DNA from: Zygnema cylindricum
Taxonomy: Eukaryota; Streptophyta; Zygnematophyceae; Zygnematales; Zygnemataceae
NCBI GenBank assembly: GCA_037447655.1
Contig: JBBHKE010002008.1
Span: forward strand, 145,194-209,193
Length of the DNA: 64,000 nucleotides
Direction of reading: 5' to 3'
In this document: positions 1 to 9,121 of the stretch, one piece after another
How positions within the stretch are numbered: the stretch's first letter is position 1
How the letters are laid out: each line of letters begins with the position of its first letter
Position numbers and translations under genes: made by a program
Notes under the pieces: model-generated
Databases searched by the model: none
What the model was told of the DNA's origin: nothing
What the model saw: the letters and a program-made list of their open reading frames with translations, nothing else

Positions 1-2138
1 ATGCCAAATCCACCACCATTAGAGGACTCAGAAGACGGAGAAAGCATCGTGATGGAAAAGGGGAAAGAAAAAGAGAAAACCAAACCTATAGCAACCAGTT
101 CTGTTTTCATGTCTCCTATTCCGAGGAATGAGGAGAATGACATCCATACTTGGGACAACAACAACATGGCGGCCAGGCATTTTATCCTTTATCATCAAAC
201 ACAAGGGCTCGCAAGTCATCATTTGCAGGTGGAAAGGGCATCCGATCTGCGAGATGCGCTTATAGAGATGTACCAGAGCGGTGCGATTCAGGAACAAAAG
301 TTGGTAGAGCAAAAGATCAATGGATACTTTCACAAAGGAGAGAAGATGCTCGATTTCTGCAATGAGCTGGCTATACCTTTCATGGAGTTAAAGTGTGCCG
401 AAAAAGTAGAAACTGAGAAGGCAAAAGTTCACTGCTTACTCATGAAACTACTCGATGAGTCTGAGGACATTGTGAACCGCGTTCAGGATTTGCCGAAATC
501 CAGATGGATATGGAATTCAGTAGTTGGTATGATCCTCGTCTGAGATAATACTATCGAGATCTGGAGGGGAGTTAATAGTGGACAAGCCTTGGCGGCCGAG
601 CAAGTTGGAGAAACAAAGATTCACGGAAACCACTTAGAAGTCATGGAGGGGGAGACTAGACAAATCAATCCGATGAGTCCGGAACAAGGGAACCTAAGGG
701 GCTTTGTCATTTCTGTAAAAAAACCAGGCATTACATGGCGTAATGTACCAAAATGACCAAGCTTCAGATAAAGGAAGGGCAGACCGGGGTTCAGCCACGA
801 GGGAAGAAAAAGGCACTTGTCACACAAGTACTTCCGGAGGAATCCGCTGAGGAGGACGACGATTTTTTTTTGGATGAGGAGTTGGAGGCAAAGACAGAAG
901 TCAAAATTCCTCGCAAGCGGAAATGTGTTTTCGGTGGACTTAAATGTGAACGAGGCTAGATTGTGGATTCAGGTGCCGCCATGCACATGTGCAAGGATAA
1001 GCATCTGTTCACTAAGCTAAGAAAGGTTCCTACAGTAGAGATTGAATATGGGGATGAGAGGGTAGTTACCACTACTTATGTAGGATCTGTAGATGTGAAA
1101 GTCATAGTGCAAGGGAAAACCTCAATAGTTACATTCTCCGATGTATTGTTTATTCCGGAGCTAAACAAAAACCTTATCTCTACATCTGTATTAAATGATA
1201 AAGGTTTTGAAACTAGCACCAAAAAAGGAGTTTTTACAGCTAGCTTTGAGGAAGATGTGTATTTCACTGCTGAGAAAGGTAGCGAAGGAATGTTCAGGCT
1301 TGCTTTAAGTAATGAAAAACTCAAACTTTACTATGCTGGTGTTAATAACATTATGTTGTGGCATAAGAGACTTGGGCATTTGAATCTAGAAAAGCTAAAA
1401 GAAATGAAAAAGATGGGAGGAGTTGAAGGGATACGCTTTGGGGAAAATGAGAATTTAAGTGATTGCAGTGGGTGTGCTCAGGGTAAAGCACATAGATTAC
1501 CATTTCCAAAAGAAGCAACCTATAAAGGAGAAAAAGTTCTTGATTTGGTACACACGAACATTTGGGGACCGGCAAGAGTGTCATCACCATTTATGCTAAA
1601 CATTACTGATGACTGGTCTCTATAGTCCCGTGTATATTTTTTGAAAAACAAATCAAAAACTCTGGAGAATTTCAAACAATATAAGGCATGGGCCGAGAAG
1701 CTTCACGAGACTTGAATAAAGAGAGTAAGAAATGACAATGGAGGGGAATATACCTCCAATCAGTTTGAGGAGTTCTTAAGAGAGGATAGTGTGCAACATC
1801 AAAAGATAGTTCCGGAAAACCCGGAACAGAATGGTGTTGCTGAGAGATTGAAGAGGACATTGAATGATAGTGCCCGGAGTATGTTGTCAGATAAAAGGAT
1901 AGGAAAAAGATTTTGGGCCGAAGCTATGAATTGTGATAATTATTTGAGAAATATAGTACTTACTTTGGCGGTGAAAGGCCAAACTCCATATGAGAGATGG
2001 ACCGGCCAAAAACCAGATCTATCTCACTTAAAGGTTTTCGGTAGTAAAGTCTTCAGTTTAGATACAGATAAATCTAACTGCAAACTAGATCCTAAAGGGA
2101 AACCAAAATACTTGTTGGGATATGATAAGGATGTAAAA
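1..2138 (+). pseudogene. E1 copia gag-protease-integrase, left part, decayed
   Basis: This is the left part of an old Ty1/copia polyprotein; its 5' LTR and gag start lie outside the window. The UBN2-like gag domain is in 1-543 (RNEEND, FCNELA and LLMKL motifs) and ends at a TGA where relatives have CGA. A CCHC zinc knuckle follows at about 700-740 but has lost its third-position Gly-His context and is followed by a stop. The aspartic protease motif DSGA is at 966-977, just after a TAG that replaces a conserved Trp codon. The integrase zinc-binding region (HKRLGH, CSGC) is at about 1350-1480. The integrase core follows, but its first catalytic Asp is Asn in this copy (VHTN, near 1555). A further stop lies near 1623. 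The frame then runs to VAERL and the LDPKGKP region, where it is cut by E2 after codon GTA-AAA. The copy cannot encode an active polyprotein. Confidence 0.93.
2134..2138. repeat. Target-site duplication of E2, left copy (taaaa)
   Basis: The five bases taaaa directly precede the TG of the E2 5' LTR and recur directly after the E2 3' LTR at 6510-6514. Removing E2 and one copy restores a continuous E1 reading frame across the site. Confidence 0.95.
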
Positions 2139-2552
2139 TGTTGATATTTGAGTATTTTATAGGTCTGTATTAGGATAGAAAAAGAGCTGAGGCGGTCTGC
2201 CTCTAACTCCCCTTTCCAAGCCCCCATATTTGTCGTAGTCACTGAAGGCTGGATAGGGAGCTAGAGCCATGGCTGCCTAGGCTCTCTAGAGAAGACAGGG
2301 GGTAAATTATGTAGTCTTACCAAAAGTTGGTTGACGGACCCAGAAATTGATCCTGGTACCTGCCGTCCATCAATCCGCGTTAGCCGTTAGCTCTAGCCGT
2401 TATGTCTAGAACAGATATTACGATATATAGGGTTTGACAAATATATAAATCGTTATAGGTAGATTAATCCGTTTAACGGCTAATAGATACTTAGTACATA
2501 GATACAGTTTAGTTTAGTACGAAGTACGGAATGGGGGCAGAACGGATACCAC

Positions 2553-2645
2553 GCATTTGTTTCGATAGCGAAACAAATACCGCGCATTTGTTTCGACAGC
2601 GAAACAAATACCGCGCATTTGTTTCGATAGCGAAACAAATACCGC
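2553..2645 (+). repeat. Triplicated 31-bp hairpin repeat in E2 LTR (U3)
   Basis: Three copies start at 2553, 2584 and 2615 (exact period 31). Each contains an inverted repeat ATTTGTTTCG-N4-CGAAACAAAT. The same array is in the 3' LTR from 5682. Other LTR families here carry only one or two degenerate copies (for example near 41485-41525). The upstream position relative to the TATA box fits an enhancer-like role; that role is inference. Confidence 0.85.
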
Positions 2646-3004
2646 GCGTCGAATTTCAGCGGCTACGATTATAGCCGGTCTTGATCGGACGGCCACGATA
2701 GGCGCCGCGATCACGGAAAAGGCATTTTTGGCGTTTTACGGTCTTTGTCACGTCAAGTGACACGTGGCGTGATAACATTGGACTACGGGAATTCCGGAGA
2801 TTACAGGAACTAATCCTGATTTGACACGTGTCGACATTTTGGCCATGTCGTACAATGGCCGTACAGAAAGTACACCGGCACCTGTACTTTTCTGTACGAC
2901 ACAGTAATTTGATTGGTGCCGTACTTCGGTAGATAGAGTTTTAGAGAGGGAATAGGACTTAGAAAATTTTGGGTAGGCAGCTGCCTCTCCCAGAGAGCAC
3001 CCTG

Positions 3005-3011
3005 TATAAAT
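3005..3011 (+). promoter_or_regulatory. TATA box of E2 5' LTR
   Basis: TATAAAT lies 370 bases before the LTR end, with the same motif at 6134-6140 in the 3' LTR. It would place the transcript start near 3035 and leave an R-U5 of about 345 bases. The start site is inferred, not seen. Confidence 0.6.
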
Positions 3012-3380
3012 GGCAAACTTTGGCCAGCCATAACTATCAATTTACTTGACCATTTTCAGTGATTCTTTTTGCTGCGGACTCAGGGGAGTCTAGGCTACAC
3101 AGGGGTGTAGTCGGTCAGAGTTTTTGTCTGCCAGGGTGGCTGTATTTCTAAGGGAAAGTCAAAGTGGGTGAATGTGTCCAAATCTCATATTCTAACTTTG
3201 CATTCTGTGGTGGAACTGAGCACACAGAAAGTGTTATTTCACAGGGGTGAATCTATATTGGGGTTCTGACTGTCAAGGGGTCAGTCACTTGGGTTTATAT
3301 TAACTTGGAGTCGGCACTATCTAGATTAGCTTCTTTTGGATCTGCATACTCTGAGGGCCAATGGAGGTCTCAGAGTTTCA

Positions 3381-3395
3381 GGTTATGGGCCCACC
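3381..3395 (+). other. Primer-binding site of E2, anticodon arm of initiator tRNA-Met
   Basis: GGTTATGGGCCCACC directly follows the LTR. It is the exact complement of nt 25-39 of plant initiator tRNA-Met as I recall that tRNA, including the plant GGUGGG (animal tRNA has GCUGGG). Drosophila copia uses the same tRNA segment, primed by a 39-nt half tRNA. The site contains ATG (3385-3387), because it pairs with the CAU anticodon, and this ATG is in frame with the gag ORF. Confidence 0.85.
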
Positions 3396-5238
3396 ATCTA
3401 GGGTGCCTATGTTTGATGGAACAGGCTTCACGTATTGGGCGTTTACAATGGAGGGATTGCTTTTCGAGAAGCACTTATGGGGAATTGTTGCGGGACAAGT
3501 GAGATGTCCGCCACCTAGCTTTGGAGGAGCTTACTACGGAGAATCATCTGAGACTGTCCAGAATATCACCCGGAGTTCAGATGCAACGGAAGGTGAAGGG
3601 AAAAACCTTTCCGTGGATGGGGAAATAGGGGAGAAGGAAAAAGGGACACCTATGGTGAGGGGAGCTAGGCTCTCAGCTATGGTACCACATGTAGGGATTA
3701 AAACTGAAGAAAATGACATGAAAATATGGGAATACAAAAACACTATAGCAAAACATCTCATACTTAGATATGTGTCTAAGTCGATAGCTATCACTCTTTT
3801 AAGTCTAACCAAGTCTTCGGAGATATGGGAAGCACTAACTCAGATTTATAAGAGTGAGACTATTCAGAGGCAGCAATTAGTAAAACAAGAAATAGATGCC
3901 TACGTTTATAAAGGCGGTAGCATGATAGAGTTTTGTAATGATATTGCTGCGTTATATGTTGAGCTTACTAGTGCGGGATATGTAGAATCTGAGGAGAGTA
4001 AGATTAATACACTAATTATGAAACTCCCAGATGAGTACGAAAACATAATTTGTCGTATGCAGGCAATGGATGGCTCCTCATGGACTTGGAGCTTTACCAT
4101 GGGGATAATTCTTGTGAGGGAAAGCACTTTGGAGCTTCGTAGGGGAAAGGACAGGGTCAATGCATTTTCAGCTGGTGGTGATTGGCGGAATCGTGATGAG
4201 AGGAACGGCGGTGACGAGCGGAAGCGTGATGAGAAGAACGGTGGTGACGAGCGGAAGCGTGATGAGAGAAAGAAAGACAAAGGTAAACCTTATCGGAACT
4301 TTGGTGGAAAGAGAGGGAGAGGAAAAGGCACGGGAGCTTTGAAAAAAGGGGTTTGCTTCTTTTGTAGGGAACCGGGTCATTATATGGAGGAATGCCCTTG
4401 TTTGGAAAAACTTAGAAGTTGGAATGTGGATGAGGAGGACGAAGAGGAAGAGGAGAAAGAGGATGAAGAAAAATTGGAGCTTCTTCACATCGGTAGAATG
4501 GGGAAGAGAGAAAAGTACACAGAAATAGGACGAAGGCAACAGTGTGCTTTTGGAGGTATAAGGGAAGTAAAGAGAGAGGAGATACTTGAAGAAGTTCAAA
4601 ATATTGAGGATAGTTTCATAAATATTTTGGAAACAGAAAACTGGTCGGAAAGGGAGACTTCAACGGATTCCGAGGAAAGGGGAGAATTAATTCTAGAGGG
4701 GGTTTTAAAAGATAGGGGAGAAGAGAAATATTTATTGGGAATTAAAATAGAAAGTGATAGTGGAAAGAATTCCATGGGAGACAGTGAGGGAAGTTCAGAA
4801 AATGGGGTAATTATCATGGATAAAAATATGATTACGGAAGATGTAGATCTTATGAGGAACTTAGTGGGGACTAGTGGTTTTTGGGAATATTTGGAGGTAG
4901 ATGGATTTGACATCACTACTTGGTGTGATGTCTCTTGTGAAGATGTGCCTGTAAAAGGGTTATCATCCGGGTATGTGTTGAAGGTTGGGGATGGGGCTGG
5001 TTGTTTGAATTTCAAGAGGGAAAGTGGATTTAGTGTGGATGGAAAAGGGAAGAGGTGGATAAAATCTTTGCTCGGGTTTAAGAAAAATGGGATGTTAAAT
5101 AAAATATGTGATACAATTATCATTTCAGTTCATTTTATCCACTGTGTTAAATACTTAAGTTTTATGAAAGGAAAAGGAAAAAGGAAAAAGAAAAGAAAAA
5201 GGGGAGGGGGTGTTTGTTTACTTGTTTGTGGAAGTTAA
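3385..5238 (+). CDS. E2 Gag-like protein with zinc knuckle and RNase H relic
   Basis: An intact 617-codon ORF, or 625 codons if the in-frame ATG at 3361 inside the LTR is used. I chose the PBS ATG because it has G at -3 and G at +4. From the N-terminus the protein shows a PPSRVP leader and a UBN2-type copia Gag domain (about residues 110-255, with IWEALTQIY, FCNDIA and LIMKLPDEYE). A basic linker follows, with a repeated RDERNGGDERK-like unit (about 268-300), and then a CCHC knuckle of form CX2CX4HX4C (324-337). Next come a Glu-rich linker and a segment colinear with the start of copia RNase H (DITTW-C-DVS at 509, SSGYVL, WIKSLLG), which has lost the Glu and second Asp motifs. The C-terminus is a Lys/Arg cluster. 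The protein should form particles and bind RNA in the cytoplasm (family knowledge), but it has no protease, integrase or polymerase. The RNase H relic shows that pol was deleted in frame. Confidence 0.88.
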   Translation: MGPPSRVPMFDGTGFTYWAFTMEGLLFEKHLWGIVAGQVRCPPPSFGGAYYGESSETVQNITRSSDATEGEGKNLSVDGEIGEKEKGTPMVRGARLSAMVPHVGIKTEENDMKIWEYKNTIAKHLILRYVSKSIAITLLSLTKSSEIWEALTQIYKSETIQRQQLVKQEIDAYVYKGGSMIEFCNDIAALYVELTSAGYVESEESKINTLIMKLPDEYENIICRMQAMDGSSWTWSFTMGIILVRESTLELRRGKDRVNAFSAGGDWRNRDERNGGDERKRDEKNGGDERKRDERKKDKGKPYRNFGGKRGRGKGTGALKKGVCFFCREPGHYMEECPCLEKLRSWNVDEEDEEEEEKEDEEKLELLHIGRMGKREKYTEIGRRQQCAFGGIREVKREEILEEVQNIEDSFINILETENWSERETSTDSEERGELILEGVLKDRGEEKYLLGIKIESDSGKNSMGDSEGSSENGVIIMDKNMITEDVDLMRNLVGTSGFWEYLEVDGFDITTWCDVSCEDVPVKGLSSGYVLKVGDGAGCLNFKRESGFSVDGKGKRWIKSLLGFKKNGMLNKICDTIIISVHFIHCVKYLSFMKGKGKRKKKRKRGGGVCLLVCGS

Positions 5239-5254
5239 AAGAAAAATAGACTAG

Positions 5255-5267
5255 AAAATAAGGGGAG
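5255..5267 (+). other. Polypurine tract of E2
   Basis: The purine-rich stretch aaaataaggggag immediately precedes the TG of the 3' LTR, the standard plus-strand primer position. E1, E8, and E5 in reverse complement, have a related tract after a conserved gactagaaaata. Confidence 0.85.
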
Positions 5268-6509
5268 TGTTGATATTTGAGTATTTTATAGGTCTGTATT
5301 AGGATAGAAAAAGAGCTGAGGCGGTCTGCCTCTAACTCCCCTTTCCAAGCCCCCATATTTGTCGTAGTCACTGAAGGCTGGATAGGGAGGTAGAGCCATG
5401 GCTGCCTAGGCTCTCTAGAGAAGACAGGGGGTAAATTATGTAGTCTTACCAAAAGTTGGTTGACGGACCCAGGAATTGATCCTGGTACCTGCCGTCCATC
5501 AATCCGCGTTAGCCGTTAGCTCTAGCCGTTATGTCTAGAACAGATATTACGATATATAGGGTTTGACAAATATATAAATCGTTATAGGTAGATTAATCCG
5601 TTTAACGGCTAATAGATACTTAGTACATAGATACAGTTTAGTTTAGTACGAAGTACGGAATGGGGGCAGAACGGATACCACGCATTTGTTTCGATAGCGA
5701 AACAAATACCGCGCATTTGTTTCGACAGCGAAACAAATACTGCGCATTTGTTTCGATAGCGAAACAAATACCGCGCGTCGAATTTCAGCGGCTACGATTA
5801 TAGCCGGTCTTGATCGGACGGCCACGATAGGCGCCGCGATCACGGAAAAGGCATTTTTGGCGTTTTACGGTCTTTGTCACGTCAAGTGACACGTGGCGTG
5901 ATAACATTGGACTACGAGAATTCCGGAGATTAAAGGAACTAATCCTGATTTGACACGTGTCGACATTTTGGCCATGTCGTACAATGGCCGTACAGAAAGT
6001 ACACCGGCACCTGTACTTTTCTGTACGACACAGTAATTTGATTGGTGCCGTACTTCAGTAGATAGAGTTTTAGAGAGGGAATAGGACTTAGAAAATTTTG
6101 GGTAGGCAGCTGCCTCTCCCAGAGAGCACCCTGTATAAATGGCAAACTTTGGCCAGCCATAACTATCAATTTACTTGACCATTTTCAGTGATTCTTTTTG
6201 CTGCGGACTCAGGGGAGTCTAGGCTACACAGGGGTGTAGTCGGTCAGAGTTTTTGTCTGCCAGGGTGGCTGTATTTCTAAGGGAAAGTCAAAGTGGGTGA
6301 ATGTGTCCAAATCTCATATTCTAACTTTGCATTCTGTGGTGGAACTGAGCACACAGAAAGTGTTATTTCACAGGGGTGAATCTATATTGGGGTTGTGACT
6401 GTCAAGGGGTCAGTCACTTGGGTTTATATTAACTTGGAGTCGGCACTATCTAGATTAGCTTCTTTTGGATCTGCATACTCTGAGGGCCAATGGAGGTCTC
6501 AGAGTTTCA
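5268..6509 (+). repeat. E2 3' LTR
   Basis: Same length as the 5' LTR (1,242 bp), with about seven scattered substitutions. It contains the 17-nt hairpin CCAGG-N7-CCTGG at 5469-5485 and the TATA box at 6134-6140. It ends ...GAGTTTCA and is followed by the right target duplication. Confidence 0.95.
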
Positions 6510-6514
6510 TAAAA
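6510..6514. repeat. Target-site duplication of E2, right copy (taaaa)
   Basis: Identical to 2134-2138. The E1 frame resumes here as K-G-Y-R-V-Y-D. Confidence 0.95.
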
Positions 6515-8548
6515 GGGTACAGAGTGTATGATCTAAAGAGAGAAGATATAATTCTAGTAAAGCACCTGGAATCTATAGATGACGGGAAGTCGGTAGATCC
6601 CTTCAAATCCTCAAAGTCAGTCAGAATCAGATTAGAGTCAGACAATTCTGATGACTTTCATCTTCCTAACTATCTGGATCTACAAGAAGATGATACTCTT
6701 GCATGATCTTATGATATTCCTGCAGGTTCAAAACAAACAGAGAAAGACATGGACTTGTAACACCGGTGACACCTATACTTGAAGCGGAAGACGTGGTGGA
6801 AACGGATATGTATCTGAGGGACAGGGGAGAAGCCGTGGTGATTCGAAAGAATCCACGAGAACCATCTATTCCGGCCGCAGATTTTGAGAGAGGGAGAAGA
6901 AGCAGTAAAAGACTTCAAGAAAAACAAGTTAACAACAAGGTAACTAAATTGTCTAACCTAGATGAACCTCAAACATATGGAGAGGCAATGAAATGCCCAG
7001 AGAGAAACCGGTGGAAGACAGCCATCAATGAAGAGATGGCTTCAATCATGGGGGCTGATACATGGGAGTTGGTGGACTGTCCACCCGATCAAAAACCAAT
7101 TGGATGTAAGTGGGTTTTCAAATTATAACTAAATCCGGACAATACTATTGAGCAGTATAAGGCCCGGTTAGTGGCCAAAGGTTTTACTCAGAAAGAGGGA
7201 ATAGACTACGAAGAAACCTTTACTCTGGTCGTCTGATTTCCCTCAGTCTCGATACTTCTCAGTCTGGCAGCTGCAGAAGACATCGAAGTACACCACATGG
7301 ACATCAAGACAGCCTTCTTGCATGGAGAACTAGAGGAGGAGATCTTTATGCGACAGCCGGAAGGATTCGTGGAACAAGGAGAGGAAAGTAAGGTATGTCT
7401 GCTGATCAAATCTCTCTATGGTTTGAAACAGGCTCCCAGACAATGGAACAAGAAACTTGATGAGTTCCTTACCAGTTTGGAATACATCCGGATCAGTTCA
7501 TAACATTCAATTTATGTTTTTGAAGATGAGGAAGGTGTCATCTTTTTTGCAATTTACGTAGATGATTTGCTTGTTCTGAGTAAGTCAATGGAGAAAATCA
7601 ACAAACTAAAAACAGATCTAAAGGGAAAATTTGAAATGAAGGACATGGGGGAGAGAAGATATATTCAGGGAATAGAAGTAAAAAGAGATAGAGATAAGAG
7701 AATAATTAGACTAACTCAGAAAGAGGCAATTGGAAACATGTTGGAAAAATTTCACATAGACAAAGCCAACAGTTGTACGACTCCTATGGACCTAAAGAAG
7801 GGAAGTGAGGGGAGTGAGGAAGGAGATATCCTAATTCTAGATGATGTACTAGGTCCAAAAGTGAAGATGTTTTTGCAGATTATCCCATACAAACAAGTAG
7901 TGGGCAATCTAATTTATTTTATGAATTGTACAAGACCGGATTTGGCAGCAGCTGTAGGAGTGCTAAGTAGGAGTCTGAATGCTCCTACCAAAAGGGATTG
8001 GATATCTGCTAAGAGGGTCCTCAAGAATCTCATAGGAACTAGGGATCTATGGTTGCATGTGGGAGGGGAAAATACTGACATCACCACTTGGAGTGATGCC
8101 AGCTATGGGGATGCTCCGATGCAAAGATGTACATCTTGATATGTGTTGTATGTGAGGAATGGTGCTTGTTGTTGGAGCACTACAGCAAAAGGTCATTGCT
8201 CAGTCCACCATAGAGGGAGAGTATATGGCATCTTGCTCTGCTGTGAATGAATTGACGTGGGTCAAATCCTTGCTTGGTGAATTGGGGCATCTTAAGAGTG
8301 GAATTCAAAAAATATTATGTGATAATCAAGCAGCAATTGCAATTGCTGCTTATCCTAAACATCACTTTAATGCAAAGCACATGGACATCAAACTTAGCTT
8401 TTTCACAGAGAAGGTGGAGAACAAAATAATAAATCTAGAGTATAGACCAGACAATGAGATGGTGGCAGACATGATGACAAAGCATGTGCCTTCTCCTAAA
8501 TTAATTTTCTGCAGAAAAAAATGTGGACTCAAATTTGAAAGTCACTAG
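6515..8548 (+). pseudogene. E1 integrase C-terminus, reverse transcriptase and RNase H, decayed
   Basis: Continuation of E1 after E2. In order it holds the integrase C-terminal YRVYDLKRED block, a variable linker (6540-6900), and reverse transcriptase starting near 6960 (ANTWELVD-type block, KPIGCKWVFK). The RT continues through MDIKTAFLHGELEEEI and LYGLKQAP, with the catalytic YVDD box at 7555-7566. RNase H follows with WSDAS, EGEYMA and DNQAA. Stops interrupt it near 6704, 7127, 7233, 7501 and 8137, and there is a frameshift near 8140-8160. All main domains can be identified, but none lies in a continuous frame with the next. Confidence 0.92.
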
Positions 8549-8561
8549 AAAATAAAGGAAG

Positions 8562-9121
8562 TGTTAAAATTAAAGGTTTACTTAAGCATTTTCTAGGTTA
8601 CTTAATTGATTTAACTACGAGCTGGAAAAAGCAAAGGCAGCCTGCTTCTAACTTCTCTCTCTAGCCCCTATACTTGATATAGTCACAAAAGGCTGGAGAG
8701 GAAGCTAAAGCCATGGCTGCCTATGCTTCCCCTAAGGTCAGAAGGCAGCATTTTGGTAAACTTACCAAAAAGGTTGTCGAAGTATAAATGGTATGATAAC
8801 TATTTAAAGAAGTGGAAATAGAAAAGTTCATTTAACTGACGACCAGACCACAATCACAGAGTCAAATTAGATAGAATTACATCGAAAAGTATTGCTTGTA
8901 TTTTAACGACTATAAATTAAGGCCGATATCAATCGGACGGCGGAGGAAGAAGCCGCGATCACGAACGGAGAATTTGGCGGTTTGCGATCACAACCACACT
9001 GGGTGACAGGTGGAAACATGACATTGGTTAGAGGCATCTCCGGGACATACCATGGCGAACAAAGATATGGCAAGCGTCGTCTTCTTAGCCATGTCCTACA
9101 ATAGCCGTGCATATAGTATTG
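8562..9121 (+). repeat. E1 3' LTR, left part, interrupted by ARR
   Basis: It starts TGTTAAAATT after the purine tract ending aaggaag (8551-8561). It carries the family hairpin (8652-8704) and is colinear with other LTRs up to the block before TATA. It stops at 9121, and the missing remainder resumes at 21024 on the far side of ARR. Confidence 0.85.

Larger units (their letters stand above)
2139..3380 (+). repeat. E2 5' LTR
   Basis: It begins TGTTGATATT and ends TTCA, and its 1,242-bp length equals the 3' copy. Recognisable modules in order are an imperfect hairpin (about 2205-2260), a tRNA T-arm-like hairpin (about 2340-2357), three 31-bp hairpin repeats (2553-2645) and a TATA box (3005-3011). 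An in-frame ATG for gag lies in the last 20 bases (3361). Confidence 0.95.
2139..6509 (+). mobile_element. E2, young non-autonomous copia element (TR-GAG type)
   Basis: A complete LTR retrotransposon of 4,371 bp inserted in the integrase region of E1. It has two 1,242-bp LTRs that differ by about seven substitutions by eye (about 0.6%), a perfect 5-bp target duplication, a primer-binding site directly after the 5' LTR, and a purine tract (5255-5267) directly before the 3' LTR. The internal region is only 1,887 bp and holds one long ORF. That ORF carries Gag with a zinc knuckle and then a short RNase H relic. Protease, integrase and reverse transcriptase are absent. Known gag-only plant elements are called TR-GAG. 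Movement would need enzymes from autonomous relatives. It is the youngest-looking insertion in the window. Confidence 0.93.

Noticed and set aside
2553-2645. Regular hairpin repeats resembling a small CRISPR array
   Set aside because: The units are contiguous without spacers, lie in a retrotransposon LTR and occur in a eukaryote.
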